Shown here: piece after piece, positions 37,968 through 47,543 of the stretch
Layout: every line of letters begins with the position of its first letter
Numbering within the stretch: the first letter of the stretch is position 1
DNA from: Mixta mediterraneensis
GTDB taxonomy: Bacteria > Pseudomonadota > Gammaproteobacteria > Enterobacterales > Enterobacteriaceae
DNA: 64,000 bases
NCBI RefSeq assembly: GCF_014946725.1
Contig: NZ_JACFXY010000011.1
Location: forward strand, 82,983-146,982
Direction of reading: 5' to 3'
Notes under the pieces: generated by a model
What the model was told of the DNA's origin: nothing
What the model saw: the letters and a program-made list of their open reading frames with translations, nothing else
Databases searched by the model: none
Program-made: the position numbers and the translations under genes

Positions 37968-39521
37968 TCAGGATTTGCTCACGTTCCATAATCTGGCTGC
38001 CGCCGCGAGCCACGCCTTATAACCCGAGATGGTTTTACGGTGCGCCACAATATCCAGCCCTGGATAAAAGAAGATTAACGGCACCTGTTCGATCATCTGC
38101 TTATGCAGCGCGTCCACGACAGACTGCACCTGCGTCTTATCCGTAAGATAATTGAGGCTTTCGGCGGCTTTGATGGCCTGCGGATCATCCCAGACTTTGC
38201 GGCTCTGTTTGCTTTTATCCCCCACGATCTGTTCAAAGGCGAGCGCCGGATTGAAGCGGGCAGAATAGGTGAAGGTCATCGTCTGATAACGACCCGACTG
38301 ATACCGCTCCAGTTGTGTGGCCCATTCCATAGTGGACACTTTGGCGTTCATACCTGCCGCCTGAAGCATCGCCTGAATGATAATCGCCATATCGAAGCTG
38401 GGTACGGTTGAGCGTTTATTCGCGATAATTTCAATCGTCTCGCCTTTATAGCCAGCCTCTTTTAACAACCTGGCGGTACGGGCAGGATCGTACTGATACC
38501 CTTTCTTTTCCACATCGGTATAAAACGCTGAGGCAGTGGAAATATTGGAATTGCTCGGTGTCGCCATATTCTGGCTGGTGCCCAGGGCAATCTGTTGAGT
38601 GTCGAGGGCAGAAGCGATAGCCTGGCGTAGCTTAACGTTCTTTAGTAGCGGATCATTGGTCTGGATCAGCAGCCCGTGTCGCTGCGCATTGGGCGCCACT
38701 TCAATGCTAATTTGAGGATTATGTTTTAGATCGCTGGCATCAACCGGGCTGACCTGAGCAACATCGATAGCGCCAGATTGCGGGCCCGCTTTGACCGTCG
38801 CGGCATCTGGCACCGCCATGAAACGCACCTCATCCACCAGCGCTTTTTTCCCACCGACAAAACCGTCGGGTTTGCCAGGCAACGCCGAATAATCCGCAAA
38901 GCGCTGTAGTGAAACGTACTCCCCGTGCTTCCAGTCATTGAAAATGAAAGGCCCCGTACCGATCGGTTTTAACCATTTACCCTGCGCATCCACTGATTTT
39001 GGGCTGATGACGGCGGCGGCTCCACAGTCAGTACGCGCCAGCGAGTCGAGAAAGAGGGCGACCGGCTTTTCGAGTTGCATAACCACCGTTTTGTCATCCG
39101 GCGCCGACACAGAGGTCACATGGATAAGTCCGCTGCCATCAAATTCGCGTAAACATCGCCACTGTGTCTTAGGGTCATTCCAGTGCTTCCAGCTCCAGAC
39201 CACATCCTGCGCCGTCACGGGATCGCCGTTGTGAAATTTTACGCCCTCACGCAGAGTGAAGGTGTAGGTTTTACCGTCGTCGGACATTTTCCAGCCGGAC
39301 GCCAGCATCGGGCCAACCGTGCCGTCTTCACGATAGCCAACCAATCCCTCAACAACGTGCATCAGTATGTCATCGGTGTTGCCGTCGCGGTTTACCCCAG
39401 GTTGGCTGCTGCGTATATCCTGATTAAGTGCAAAATGAATGACGCTTTTTTCAGCCGACTGCGCCGACGCCGCGACTGCGAGCGGGACGAGAAGGGCAGC
39501 GAGCGAGATAATTTTTTTCAT
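37968..39521 (-). CDS. ABC transporter periplasmic binding protein (SBP_bac_5)
   Basis: 517 residues. Signal peptide about 1-22 (SAQSA-EK). The mature protein shows the family 5 pattern: HVVEGLVGYREDGTVGPMLASGW, YTFTLREGVKFHNGDPVTAQDVVWSW (about 90-115), IGTGPFIFNDW, LRQAIASALD and AGYKGETIEI. It is a dipeptide/oligopeptide-type binder that captures the substrate in the periplasm for the two permeases. It lies 8 bp downstream of the C45 hydrolase gene. The ligand cannot be read from sequence; the two hydrolases in the operon suggest an acylated or amide-linked compound (inference). Confidence 0.92.
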   Translation of the reverse strand: MKKIISLAALLVPLAVAASAQSAEKSVIHFALNQDIRSSQPGVNRDGNTDDILMHVVEGLVGYREDGTVGPMLASGWKMSDDGKTYTFTLREGVKFHNGDPVTAQDVVWSWKHWNDPKTQWRCLREFDGSGLIHVTSVSAPDDKTVVMQLEKPVALFLDSLARTDCGAAAVISPKSVDAQGKWLKPIGTGPFIFNDWKHGEYVSLQRFADYSALPGKPDGFVGGKKALVDEVRFMAVPDAATVKAGPQSGAIDVAQVSPVDASDLKHNPQISIEVAPNAQRHGLLIQTNDPLLKNVKLRQAIASALDTQQIALGTSQNMATPSNSNISTASAFYTDVEKKGYQYDPARTARLLKEAGYKGETIEIIANKRSTVPSFDMAIIIQAMLQAAGMNAKVSTMEWATQLERYQSGRYQTMTFTYSARFNPALAFEQIVGDKSKQSRKVWDDPQAIKAAESLNYLTDKTQVQSVVDALHKQMIEQVPLIFFYPGLDIVAHRKTISGYKAWLAAAARLWNVSKS

Positions 39522-39529
39522 AAGTGCTC

Positions 39530-40642
39530 TCAGACTCCGTTAAGCGTGTAGGTGGTAAAATCTTTATTAATCGCTGGCAGAGGTAATACCTCCATCACGC
39601 CATCCGCAGGGGTCATCACGATCATCGCCACAGTGGCTGACAGATCGCTGCTGAAACCAGGACGCGGTGGACGACAGACTGAATAAGGCGCGCCAAAATC
39701 GTCGAAAAAGGCGCGCTTCATTTCTTCAACACCGGGGTTAGCATGTTCACTCAATAATTTCCTGACGCGCCAGCTGCGGTAAAGTGAGTCGGGTGAGGCT
39801 TCAACGCCTTCTTCGCGAACTTTGCAACGCGCCGCCTGGCTTTCCCAGTGGTTGGCATGTACGAGCAGATCTTCCTGCGGATAAAGAGTAAACGCCTCAT
39901 CCGGCGCGCACTCAAAATCGATGGCGAACCCCTCTTTAGTGCTCAGGATCATATTGTTGGAACAGGATTTAGGCGTAGTGGCAACCACGCGCATCGCCAG
40001 CGCCATATGCTGTTGTTCAAGAGCTTTACGGCGAATCAGCGAGAGCGGCACGCCACGCTGGGTATAATCGCGTTCGCAGCGCAAATAATTGGCGGTAATC
40101 GCGATGCCCGCACTGTTAAGGCCACTGCGCGCCAGTCCGCCAGCTTCGACGAAGGTCAGGATGTCCGGGCCATCGGTACGGTGAATTTTCACCACCACTG
40201 AGCTTTCGGCGCACTCTGCACGCCAGTCCCAGTTCTGGCTGTGGATCAGTTTTCCGCTGGCGCTGCGTTCAGGGAGGATCACGGCACCGCTGCAGCCATC
40301 TTTGATATTGTCATCGTGCACGCTATCGCACTGTTTCAGTCGACGCGCCTGCGCAATCACTTCAGTACGCGCATTAATCATGATGACTGACTCAAGGGAG
40401 ACGCCAGCACCTTGCGCGATGCCCTGCATCTCATCCAGATAGGCAGCATCAAAATGACTAATAATGCGGCTGAAGCTTTCGGTCAGCGCGTTGCGCTCGT
40501 CATGACTGATGCCTAGCTGATTGAGTTGATCGCCATAAATGGCCACGCTGGTGTGAATACGCTCTTTCGCCTGTTCACCGTACTGTTGGCCTCGCGCCAG
40601 CGGCGTTCCGCTGATCTCAATAAGAGGGAAAGGTTGCGTCAT
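39530..40642 (-). CDS. C45-family autoproteolytic N-terminal-nucleophile acyltransferase/hydrolase
   Basis: 370 residues related to acyl-CoA:6-aminopenicillanate acyltransferase (peptidase family C45). Typical N-terminal text: GTPLARGQQYGEQAKERI (about 12-29), DEMQGIAQGAGVSLESVIMINARTE (about 70-94). The self-cleavage point fits DG-CSG at Gly116-Cys117, which would free Cys117 as the nucleophile. Downstream landmarks: HSQNWDW, FVEAGGLARSGLNSAGIAITANYL, NNMILSTKEGFAIDFE, HANHWES and DLSATVAMIVM. No signal peptide, so it acts in the cytoplasm. It overlaps the upstream alpha/beta hydrolase gene by 4 bp and precedes the binding protein by 8 bp. The family hydrolyses or transfers acyl groups on amines. 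The substrate here is unknown. Confidence 0.88.
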   Translation of the reverse strand: MTQPFPLIEISGTPLARGQQYGEQAKERIHTSVAIYGDQLNQLGISHDERNALTESFSRIISHFDAAYLDEMQGIAQGAGVSLESVIMINARTEVIAQARRLKQCDSVHDDNIKDGCSGAVILPERSASGKLIHSQNWDWRAECAESSVVVKIHRTDGPDILTFVEAGGLARSGLNSAGIAITANYLRCERDYTQRGVPLSLIRRKALEQQHMALAMRVVATTPKSCSNNMILSTKEGFAIDFECAPDEAFTLYPQEDLLVHANHWESQAARCKVREEGVEASPDSLYRSWRVRKLLSEHANPGVEEMKRAFFDDFGAPYSVCRPPRPGFSSDLSATVAMIVMTPADGVMEVLPLPAINKDFTTYTLNGV

Positions 40643-41511
40643 TTTGGCTGCCCTTTTTGGTTATTGATTACCTGCAAGAAAAAGTCTTTTACGTCGTCGA
40701 GCACCTTCATCCCGTCATGCCCGACGTTAGGCACGATGTTCTGCACCGCGTTGATGCCATGGGATCGCAGGCTGTTCAGCAGCGCGGTATTGCGGTCAAT
40801 ACGTGTGGTGCCCGCATCGTTACAACCGGGCTGATAATATTTCCCGCCAGGCTTATGGGTGATTTCCCAGGTTTCGATGTCCACTTTTCCCACCACAAGC
40901 TGCACGGCAACCTCACGCATCGCGGCATAATTAAGCTGTTTTTTAAAAATCTTTTCGAAGTCTTGTACGCCAACCCACCACACCTTTTTATCATCAAGCA
41001 GCGTGACGGAGCCGGGCGCGCCGATGGAGACGGCCAGGAGTTTTTCGGGATGAAGATAAAAGAACCGGTGAACAAAATGACCGCCGCCGGAATAACCAAA
41101 CAGCAGGAAACGCCCGAAATCATAATTAAGTGAAGCGCTCACTTCTTCAATCATGTTCAGCAGAACGGTGTCATAACGAATATCCTGCTCAACGATGTAT
41201 TTAAATCCGTGGGAATTGCCATCACCTAAAGGGCCGACAGGGAAGAGCGGCGCCAGCACAACGCACCGGTTATATCGCGCGAACTCCGCAAAAGCATCGC
41301 GATAATGCGTCATGGAACGACCAGTGCCATGCATGGCAACTACCAGCCGATAATTTTCGCGATCGTTATCAAACGCGGGCGGAACATACAGGCAGTACTG
41401 AAAACGCGGATCGTAACGACTGGAAAAGATGGTGGTATGGCTCCGGAAATAGAGTTTTTGGCTGCGTTCTACTTCTGTATCGACTTCCTGAGGCATTTCT
41501 GTGGATTGCAT
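40639..41511 (-). CDS. Alpha/beta hydrolase
   Basis: 290 residues. Oxyanion/start text YRLVVAMHGTGRSMTHYRDAF (about 54-74), nucleophile elbow LLFGYSGGGHFVHRFF with Ser141, and catalytic His in NVGHDGM near residue 269. The overall pattern recalls PHB-depolymerase/LpqC-like esterases without a signal peptide, so it is probably a cytoplasmic esterase or amidase. It is first gene of the six-gene hydrolase-ABC operon and is divergent from the GntR gene. Substrate unknown; co-occurrence with the C45 hydrolase suggests successive cleavage of one imported compound (inference). Confidence 0.85.
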   Translation of the reverse strand: MQSTEMPQEVDTEVERSQKLYFRSHTTIFSSRYDPRFQYCLYVPPAFDNDRENYRLVVAMHGTGRSMTHYRDAFAEFARYNRCVVLAPLFPVGPLGDGNSHGFKYIVEQDIRYDTVLLNMIEEVSASLNYDFGRFLLFGYSGGGHFVHRFFYLHPEKLLAVSIGAPGSVTLLDDKKVWWVGVQDFEKIFKKQLNYAAMREVAVQLVVGKVDIETWEITHKPGGKYYQPGCNDAGTTRIDRNTALLNSLRSHGINAVQNIVPNVGHDGMKVLDDVKDFFLQVINNQKGQPK

Positions 41512-41564
41512 TATCGATTCTCTTTGTTTAATTCCTGTTCAAATCGATTCAACCATAAAACCAA

Positions 41565-41580
41565 AAATTGGCGCCAATTT
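41565..41580. promoter_or_regulatory. 16-bp perfect palindrome, candidate GntR operator
   Basis: AAATTGGCGCCAATTT is a perfect palindrome 53 bp upstream of the hydrolase start (41511) and about 210 bp upstream of the GntR start (41790). GntR/FCD regulators bind palindromic sites of this size, and the divergent regulator is the obvious candidate. Sequence is certain; function is inference. Confidence 0.6.
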
Positions 41581-41789
41581 AAAAAACAATTTATTAGCAA
41601 AAGATCTGATTCATGTCACAATTCGTTTACTAATTGCTGACATTAAGGCAGATAAAATCACTAACTTTTTGTTTTTGATAGATTAATTTTAAAAGAGGGT
41701 TGCAAAAATGATCTGACAGAAGCGAAACTGGCGCTATATGTAGAAAGATTGCATCATATTCACAGCGAAAACGAGCTAAGTAGTGATCA

Positions 41790-42446
41790 ATGAAACAAAA
41801 CAAACTTAATCTGGTTGATGTTGCGAACAGTCTGGCAATGGATATTAACAGGGGAGAATTCCAGCCGGGCGCATGGCTCAAGCAAATTGAACTGGCAAAC
41901 CGATACCAGTGCAGCCGCAGTGATGTCCGCCGGGCGCTGGATCAACTGGTCATTGAACGTCTCGTTCAGCACGTGCCTAATCGCGGTTATCACGTTTTCA
42001 TGCCCAATATCCAACAGAGAAAAAACATTTCAGCGATCCGGTCAATCCTTGAAAGCGCATCAGCGGAAGACATCGTGGCGAATATTACGCCCGCACAACT
42101 GGAAACGTTAGAAAAGTGGGCCAGACGGTTTGAACACGATACCCATTACGGTACGTTGCTGGAACAATATGAAGCCAATCTGTCATTCCATCGGGCATTA
42201 CTGGCTCCCTGCTCCAATCAGGATATGGTTGAATTAATTTTTGACCTGCGCAGCCGGGTGCCTTCAGCGGCGCTCGGGCAATGGAGTTCTCACGCGCGGA
42301 TAGTTAAATCTTCGGAAGAACATTTTGCGATGGTTGCTGCGATACGAAATAACGATGCCGCATTGCTGACAGAATTAATCAGGCAACATATTACCCAGCG
42401 TGATAATGAGACGCCGGATCCCGAGCGGTTTGACGATAAATATTGA
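41790..42446 (+). CDS. GntR-family regulator (FCD type) of the hydrolase-ABC operon
   Basis: 218 residues. N-terminal winged helix: VDVANSLAMDINRGEFQPGAWLKQIELANRYQCSRSDVRRALDQLVIERLVQHVPNRGYHV in separate blocks (about 9-68), with the typical GntR turn PNRGYHV. The C-terminal all-helical FCD ligand-binding domain has YEANLSFHRALLAPC and EEHFAMVAAIRNND, where Asn/His residues usually bind a metal and a small organic acid. It is transcribed divergently from the operon 278 bp away, with a 16-bp palindrome in between. It most likely represses the operon until an intermediate appears (inference). Confidence 0.9.
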   Translation: MKQNKLNLVDVANSLAMDINRGEFQPGAWLKQIELANRYQCSRSDVRRALDQLVIERLVQHVPNRGYHVFMPNIQQRKNISAIRSILESASAEDIVANITPAQLETLEKWARRFEHDTHYGTLLEQYEANLSFHRALLAPCSNQDMVELIFDLRSRVPSAALGQWSSHARIVKSSEEHFAMVAAIRNNDAALLTELIRQHITQRDNETPDPERFDDKY

Positions 42447-42883
42447 TCTTATTGCTGGCCCTTGAGCTTCCAGCACGGCTCTTTTTTTCATCACTGCTTA
42501 TGCAGCGGCTGGTTAGTGTGTTCAACGCGACCGCTCCCCCTGGCCAGCACCACGCCGTGAAGCTCGGCCAACTTTCTGCTTTCTGCTGGTGTGGTCGGGC
42601 CAAAGGCGCAGCGTACTCCCGGCTAATGCCCGACGCAGGCTCAGCGAAGTTCGACAGAAACTAGCGGCAGCCACGCAATTTAGTCACTACAGCATTTATC
42701 AAGGCTCGATAGAAATGTCTGTTCGGCTACTGCTGTCTTTTTCCGGCACCATCGTAATGGGCTCCCTGTAGAAGTGATGAAACTGCGTGACTCAGGGCCG
42801 GTACCGGCGCCTGTTCATTCTGAGAACGTATTTCCCGTCTCATTGGTTCTCTGGTGAAGCGCGTGTCCCATATTTCCGGGTCT
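42447..42883. other. Intergenic region, possible gene debris
   Basis: 437 bp between the GntR gene and the autotransporter end (convergent). Short frames on the plus strand (for example around 42589-42771) are open but show no recognised family. It may be remnants of a lost gene. Confidence 0.35.
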
Positions 42884-44893
42884 TTATAGCCCGATGTTGA
42901 CCCGGAACATGACCATTTGCTCTCGTGTACTCTGTGCATCCAGCCCCAGCGTTCCCTGATAGGCAATGCCAGGCGTAATATTGTGCGGCAGTAAAAAGTC
43001 TATCCCGGCCCCAAAGGTCAGGGTCCGTCGGCTCTGTTCATAAAGCGATACGCGCCAGGTATCATTTGCGGTGTCAGCATAACCGACACCGGCGGTACCG
43101 CTGTCGCTGAGCGTCTGTGCATATTCAATACGCCCCTGCAGGCGCAGTATGCTCCAGCGGGCTGGCGTAGTGCGTTCGGCACGCAGTCCAGCGGCCGTCA
43201 CGGCCTGCGCAACCGTCTGTGGGGCATAGGCAAGGCTGTATGCCCCCGCGCCCGACTCGCTGAAGCCGTCTAACCATGTGCGGGTGTACTGCAGACGGGC
43301 GTAGGGTGAAATCAGGCTGTCCGGCGCACGGAATTCATAACCCGAGGTCAGGGCCGTGAAGGCCTGACGGCCCGAACGGGAAGCGCGCGCCACGGCATCG
43401 GTTTCCGTCACTGTGCGCCGGCTGTCAAAGTCCAGCACGCCGTGTCCCACCAGGCCATCCACGAAGAACGGCCCCGGGTGGTAGCTGCCGTAAAGGGCGG
43501 CGCTGAACGCACGACCGTTCGTTCGCGTACCGCTGTCGCCAATATCGCTGACGTCCCGGCCAAAGCCTATCCCCATTCCCCCAGTAAACGTCCCGGTAAA
43601 GCGGTAGTCGGCACCCGTGGTCACGCCCACGGTGGTGTGGCTGAAGCGGATGCCATCCGCGTTGTCGCCCCCGAAGTCGACATAGCCGCCGGTCCAGTAG
43701 GAAAGCCGCTGTGCCTGCGGTTGTGCAGAGAAAGGCAATGAGGGAACGCCTTGCCGAGCCTGCGCGTTGTTCAGGCCGGATTGCTGCTGCCTGGCCGTGG
43801 CCCACATTTTCTGGTCCGCATCGCGCTCCGGCCTGGAAGAGGGCATGGAAAAGTGGACGCCGGCCATGTCAGAAGGAAGGTCATTCCCGCGGTGTAGCTG
43901 TTCCAGGCGGTCACTGAAGTTGCGCAACTGTGCGCGGGCAAAATTTTGCGCGGCCTGGTACTGCGCGCTCACCATACCGATGACGTCAGCATCTTTTGAA
44001 GGGTCGGGGCGCGCGGTAATGGTCAGGGTTACCCGGGCAGGCGACGTTGACCCGGCAGCGCTGGTCAGGACATAGCGGAGCGTGACGGTTCCGCTGGCCT
44101 GCGCGGCCGCGGTGAACAGCAGCTGATAGTCGGTGCCGGAAGCCCGGACTGACGCCTTACCCAGGCTGCTTTCCGGCTGATTCTGCAGCTGGGCGCCAGT
44201 AAACGGTCCGCCAGTCGCCCCGCTGGTCAGGCTCACGGTCACCGACTGCCCGGCAGAAACCGTGGCGGCGTGGTCAGCAGCGGACGGTGCCGCAGCGGCA
44301 ATCACCAGCGTATACTCCGCCTGCAGTGACCTGCCTGTCGCATCGGTCACCAGCACGCTGAACGCGCTGGCCTCGGTGACCAGCGGCGTTCCCGAAAGCT
44401 GACCGTCAGTAAAACTCAGACCGCGCGGCAGAGAGCCGCTCATCTGCCAGCGATAAGGCGCTGCGCCGCCCGTGACGCTGAGTGCCTGAGAGTATGCCTG
44501 TCCGGCTTTGCCCTCTGGCAACGCTCCGCCCGCGGGCAGAAGCCGAAGGACGGCCTGCGCGGCGGCGCTGACGGCCAGTGAGTAGCTGGCCGTGCCGCTG
44601 GCGCCCAGGCTGTCAGAAGCGGTGACCTGGAAGCTGTAGCTGCCCGCAGCAGACGGCGTGCCCGTCAGAACACCCGTTGCCGTGTTCAGCGTGATCCCGG
44701 CTGGCAGGGCCGTGGAGCTGAAGGTATAGGGCGCGCTACCGCCAGCTGCCGTCAGCGTCTGGCTCCAGCTGCTGCCCGCCGTTGCCGCGGGCAGTGCGCC
44801 ACTGATGGGGGAAAGCGCCAGCAGCACCGGCGTCACGGTAAGCGACACGCGGGCGCTGGCGGAGGTCCCGCTGTCGTTAGTAGCGGTATAGGT
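42884..44893 (-). pseudogene. Autotransporter, C-terminal part (Ig-like repeats and beta-barrel), cut by IS66
   Basis: Second part of a type V secreted surface protein. It reads YTATNDSGTSASARVSLTV directly after the IS66 element, then putative-Ig (He_PIG-type) repeats with texts such as SGALPAATAGSSWSQTLTAAGG and GTPSAAGSYSFQVTASDS, a linker (DADVIGMVSAQYQAAQNFARAQLRNF), and an autotransporter beta-barrel from about WTGGYVDFGGDNADGIRFSHT to the end MVMFRVNIGL. The barrel can no longer be exported because the signal peptide lies beyond IS66. One copy of the target duplication GTATAGGT is at 44886-44893. Joined to 47544-49015 without the second copy it gives 3474 nt, exactly 1158 codons including the stop, so the gene was intact before insertion. 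Confidence 0.92.
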
Positions 44894-44942
44894 GTAAGCG
44901 TCTCATCCAGACCGTCTTTTATTTTTGCCCGCGTTTCCTACC

Positions 44943-45578
44943 ATGGACACTTTCGCGAACATGGACACTACCGTGGACAAAAATACGCCTTACACCAGAA
45001 GACCATGGATCTTCACAGCGCTGAGCCTGCGCTTTAATGAGGCTCTGACTTACCGTGAAATAGCAGAACAACTGAACCTTAGCTCATCTGCCATACATAA
45101 AATGTTCACGCGTTTTCGACGAACCGGAATTAACTGGCCATTGTCGGAAGAATACACGCCTGAACGCCTGGAGGAAGAGCTCTATGCCTTCAATCTTGAG
45201 ACAAATCTTCCTGTAAAAAAACGCCGGCCGGACTGGCCTCTGGAATTCAAAATTCGCATGGCGGAGCTGACCCTGCAGCCGGACGCCTGTGTGGCTCAAA
45301 TTGCCCGTGAGCATGGCATTAACGATAATCTGCTGTTCAACTGGCGCAATCTGCATCGTCAGGGGCTACTGGATCCGGCCAACAGAGCGACTCTGATTCC
45401 GGTTACTATGGAGCCTGTTGTCCCTCCGCCCAGGCAAAACGGCGTCGTATCAGCAGACCTGCCACCGGTCATCAGCTGCAGGCTGACGTTGCCAGGTGGA
45501 AGCCTCAACCTGACTGGCCCGCTGACGCCTGAACTTCTGCGCGCACTGGTCAGCGAACTCAGGGAGGGTGAGTCATGA
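44943..45578 (+). CDS. tnpA: IS66 accessory protein TnpA
   Basis: Helix-turn-helix protein needed for IS66 transposition, 211 residues from ATG 44943. An N-terminal HTH (ALTYREIAEQLNLSSSAIHKMF) is followed by the transposase-8/IS66 OrfA core (WPLEFKIRMAELTLQ, VAQIAREHGINDNLLFNWRNLHRQG). An in-frame extension to 44925 is possible. The stop overlaps tnpB by 4 bp. Confidence 0.9.
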   Translation: MDTFANMDTTVDKNTPYTRRPWIFTALSLRFNEALTYREIAEQLNLSSSAIHKMFTRFRRTGINWPLSEEYTPERLEEELYAFNLETNLPVKKRRPDWPLEFKIRMAELTLQPDACVAQIAREHGINDNLLFNWRNLHRQGLLDPANRATLIPVTMEPVVPPPRQNGVVSADLPPVISCRLTLPGGSLNLTGPLTPELLRALVSELREGES

Positions 45579-45922
45579 TTAGCTTTCCGGCAGGTTCGCG
45601 GATCTGGCTGGTTGCTGGCGTGACAGATATGCGCTGTAGCTTCAACGGGCTGGCAGCGAAAGTGCAGAACACGCTTCGCACCGATCCGTTCAGCGGTCAT
45701 CTGTTTATCTTTCGCGGTCGTCGCGGCGACATGATAAAGGTGCTGTGGGCCGACCGGGACGGCCTGTGCCTGTTCACCAAACGACTGGAGCGGGGGCGCT
45801 TCGTCTGGCCGGTGACCCGTGACGGAAAAGTGCATCTGACGCCTGCGCAGCTCTCCATGCTGCTGGAAGGCATTAACTGGAAGCACCCACAGCGGACTGA
45901 ACGGCCTGGCCTGCGGATATAA
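45575..45922 (+). CDS. tnpB: IS66 accessory protein TnpB
   Basis: 115 residues of the IS66 OrfB family: GSRIWLVAGVTDMRCSFNGLA, FRGRRGDMIKVLWADRDGLCLF and FVWPVTRDGKVHLTPAQLSMLLEGINW. Needed for efficient transposition; the molecular role is not well understood. It overlaps tnpA by 4 bp. Confidence 0.94.
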   Translation: MISFPAGSRIWLVAGVTDMRCSFNGLAAKVQNTLRTDPFSGHLFIFRGRRGDMIKVLWADRDGLCLFTKRLERGRFVWPVTRDGKVHLTPAQLSMLLEGINWKHPQRTERPGLRI

Positions 45923-45941
45923 CCTGCTGTAAAATGGGGTT

Positions 45942-47513
45942 ATGGACGCATCCCTTCCCGATGAAAACGCCCGGCTCAGGGCGCTGCTGCTGGAGCAGCA
46001 GACCACCATCCGCAAAATGGCGGAGTATAACCGCCTGCTCTCACAGCGGGTGGCGGCGTACGCCAGCGAAATCAACCGGCTGAAGGCGCTGATCACTAAG
46101 CTTCAGCGCATGCAGTTCGGCAAAAGCTCCGAAAAGCTGCGTGAGAAAACGCAGCGCCAGGTGCGCGAGGCTGAAGAGCGCATCGGCGCCCTGCAGGAGG
46201 AGATGGCTGAGGCGCTGGGTGAGCAGCATGACCCGGTGGTTCCGCAACCGCTGCGCCAGTCTTCTGCCCGTAAACCATTACCGGCCACACTCCCCCGCGA
46301 AACCCGCACGCTGTCGCCGGCAGAAACCGCCTGCCCGTCGTGCGGCGGAGAGCTCAGCGCGCTGGGCTGCGACGTATCGGAGCAGCTGGAGCTCATCAGC
46401 AGCGCCTTTAAGGTTATCGAAACGCAGCGGCCAAAACTGGCCTGCTGTGGATGTGACCACATCGTTCAGGCGACCATGCCGGCAAAACCCATAGAGCGCA
46501 GCTACGCGGGTCCCGGGCTGCTGGCGCGCATCGTCACGGCAAAGTTCGCAGAGCACACGCCTCACTATCGTCAGTCAGAGATATACCGGCGTCAGTGCGT
46601 GGAGCTGAGTCGTGCCACACTGGGGCGCTGGTCCGGTGCGGTCAGCGAACTGCTGGAGCCGCTGTATGACCTGCTGCGCCAGTACGTGCTGATTCCGGGC
46701 AAGGTGCATACCGACGATATCCCTGTGCCGGTTCAGGAGCCGGGCAGCGGTAAAACCCGCACGGCCCGGCTGTGGGTCTACGTGCGGGACGACCGTAACG
46801 CGGGCTCACCGCTTCCCCCGGCGGTGTGGTTCGCGTACTCGCCGGACCGTAAGGGGATACATCCGCAGCAACACCTTGCCGGATACAGCGGTATCCTGCA
46901 GGCCGATGCTTACGGCGGCTACAACGCACTGTACGAAGACGGCCGTATCGCCGAAGCGGCCTGCATGGCGCACGCCCGGCGAAAAATCCATGACGTTCAC
47001 GTCCGCACACCGACCGACGTCACAACCGAAGCGCTGAAGCGCATCGGTAAACTGTATGCCATCGAGGCGGAGATACGCGGCAGCCCGGCAGAGGAGCGGC
47101 TGGCGGTCCGGAAAGAGCAGACGGTCCCGCTGATGCAGTCGCTGTACGACTGGGTACAGGCACAGATGAAGGTGCTGTCGCGCCACTCGGATACGGCGAA
47201 GGCGTTCTCGTACCTGCTGAAGCAGTGGGATGCGCTGAACCTGTACTGCAGCAACGGCTGGGCCGAGATAGACAATAACATCGCAGAGAACGCGCTGCGT
47301 GGCGTTGCCCTGGGGCGGAAAAACTGGCTGTTCGCGGGTTCAGACGCGGGCGGGGAACGTGCTGCGGTACTGTACTCGCTGATCGGCACCTGCCGGCTTA
47401 ACGGCGTGGAACCGGAGGCGTGGCTGCGTTGCGTCATCGGTCATATCCAGGACTGGCCGGTGAACCGGGTCCGTGATCTGCTGCCCTGGAAGGTCGATCT
47501 CACTTTTGTCTGA
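45942..47513 (+). CDS. tnpC: IS66 transposase TnpC
   Basis: 523-residue DDE transposase. N-terminal coiled coil (about 1-95), zinc-finger-like CPSCGGEL with ACCGCDH, then the core with catalytic acidic residues expected in [18 protein letters not shown] and [25 protein letters not shown]. The end [16 protein letters not shown] is standard for the family. It starts 19 bp after tnpB. Confidence 0.95.
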   Translation: MDASLPDENARLRALLLEQQTTIRKMAEYNRLLSQRVAAYASEINRLKALITKLQRMQFGKSSEKLREKTQRQVREAEERIGALQEEMAEALGEQHDPVVPQPLRQSSARKPLPATLPRETRTLSPAETACPSCGGELSALGCDVSEQLELISSAFKVIETQRPKLACCGCDHIVQATMPAKPIERSYAGPGLLARIVTAKFAEHTPHYRQSEIYRRQCVELSRATLGRWSGAVSELLEPLYDLLRQYVLIPGKVHTDDIPVPVQEPGSGKTRTARLWVYVRDDRNAGSPLPPAVWFAYSPDRKGIHPQQHLAGYSGILQADAYGGYNALYEDGRIAEAACMAHARRKIHDVHVRTPTDVTTEALKRIGKLYAIEAEIRGSPAEERLAVRKEQTVPLMQSLYDWVQAQMKVLSRHSDTAKAFSYLLKQWDALNLYCSNGWAEIDNNIAENALRGVALGRKNWLFAGSDAGGERAAVLYSLIGTCRLNGVEPEAWLRCVIGHIQDWPVNRVRDLLPWKVDLTFV

Positions 47514-47543
47514 GCGTCAATACGGTCTGGATGAGACGCTTAC

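Larger units (their letters stand above)
44894..47543 (+). mobile_element. IS66-family element, complete, inserted in the autotransporter gene
   Basis: 2650 bp. The inverted ends begin GTAAGCGTCTCATCCAGACC, with the exact complement at the right end. It is flanked by the 8-bp duplication GTATAGGT (44886-44893 and 47544-47551), the normal IS66 duplication size. It carries tnpA, tnpB and tnpC in the usual order, all open. Confidence 0.96.

Noticed and set aside
42443..42771. Plus-strand frames after the GntR gene as a coding region
   Set aside because: No recognised family, no clear start and overlapping short frames; treated as possible debris.
45359..46096. 245-codon open frame antisense to IS66 tnpA/tnpB
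   Set aside because: Shadow of the intact IS66 genes; no recognisable domain.
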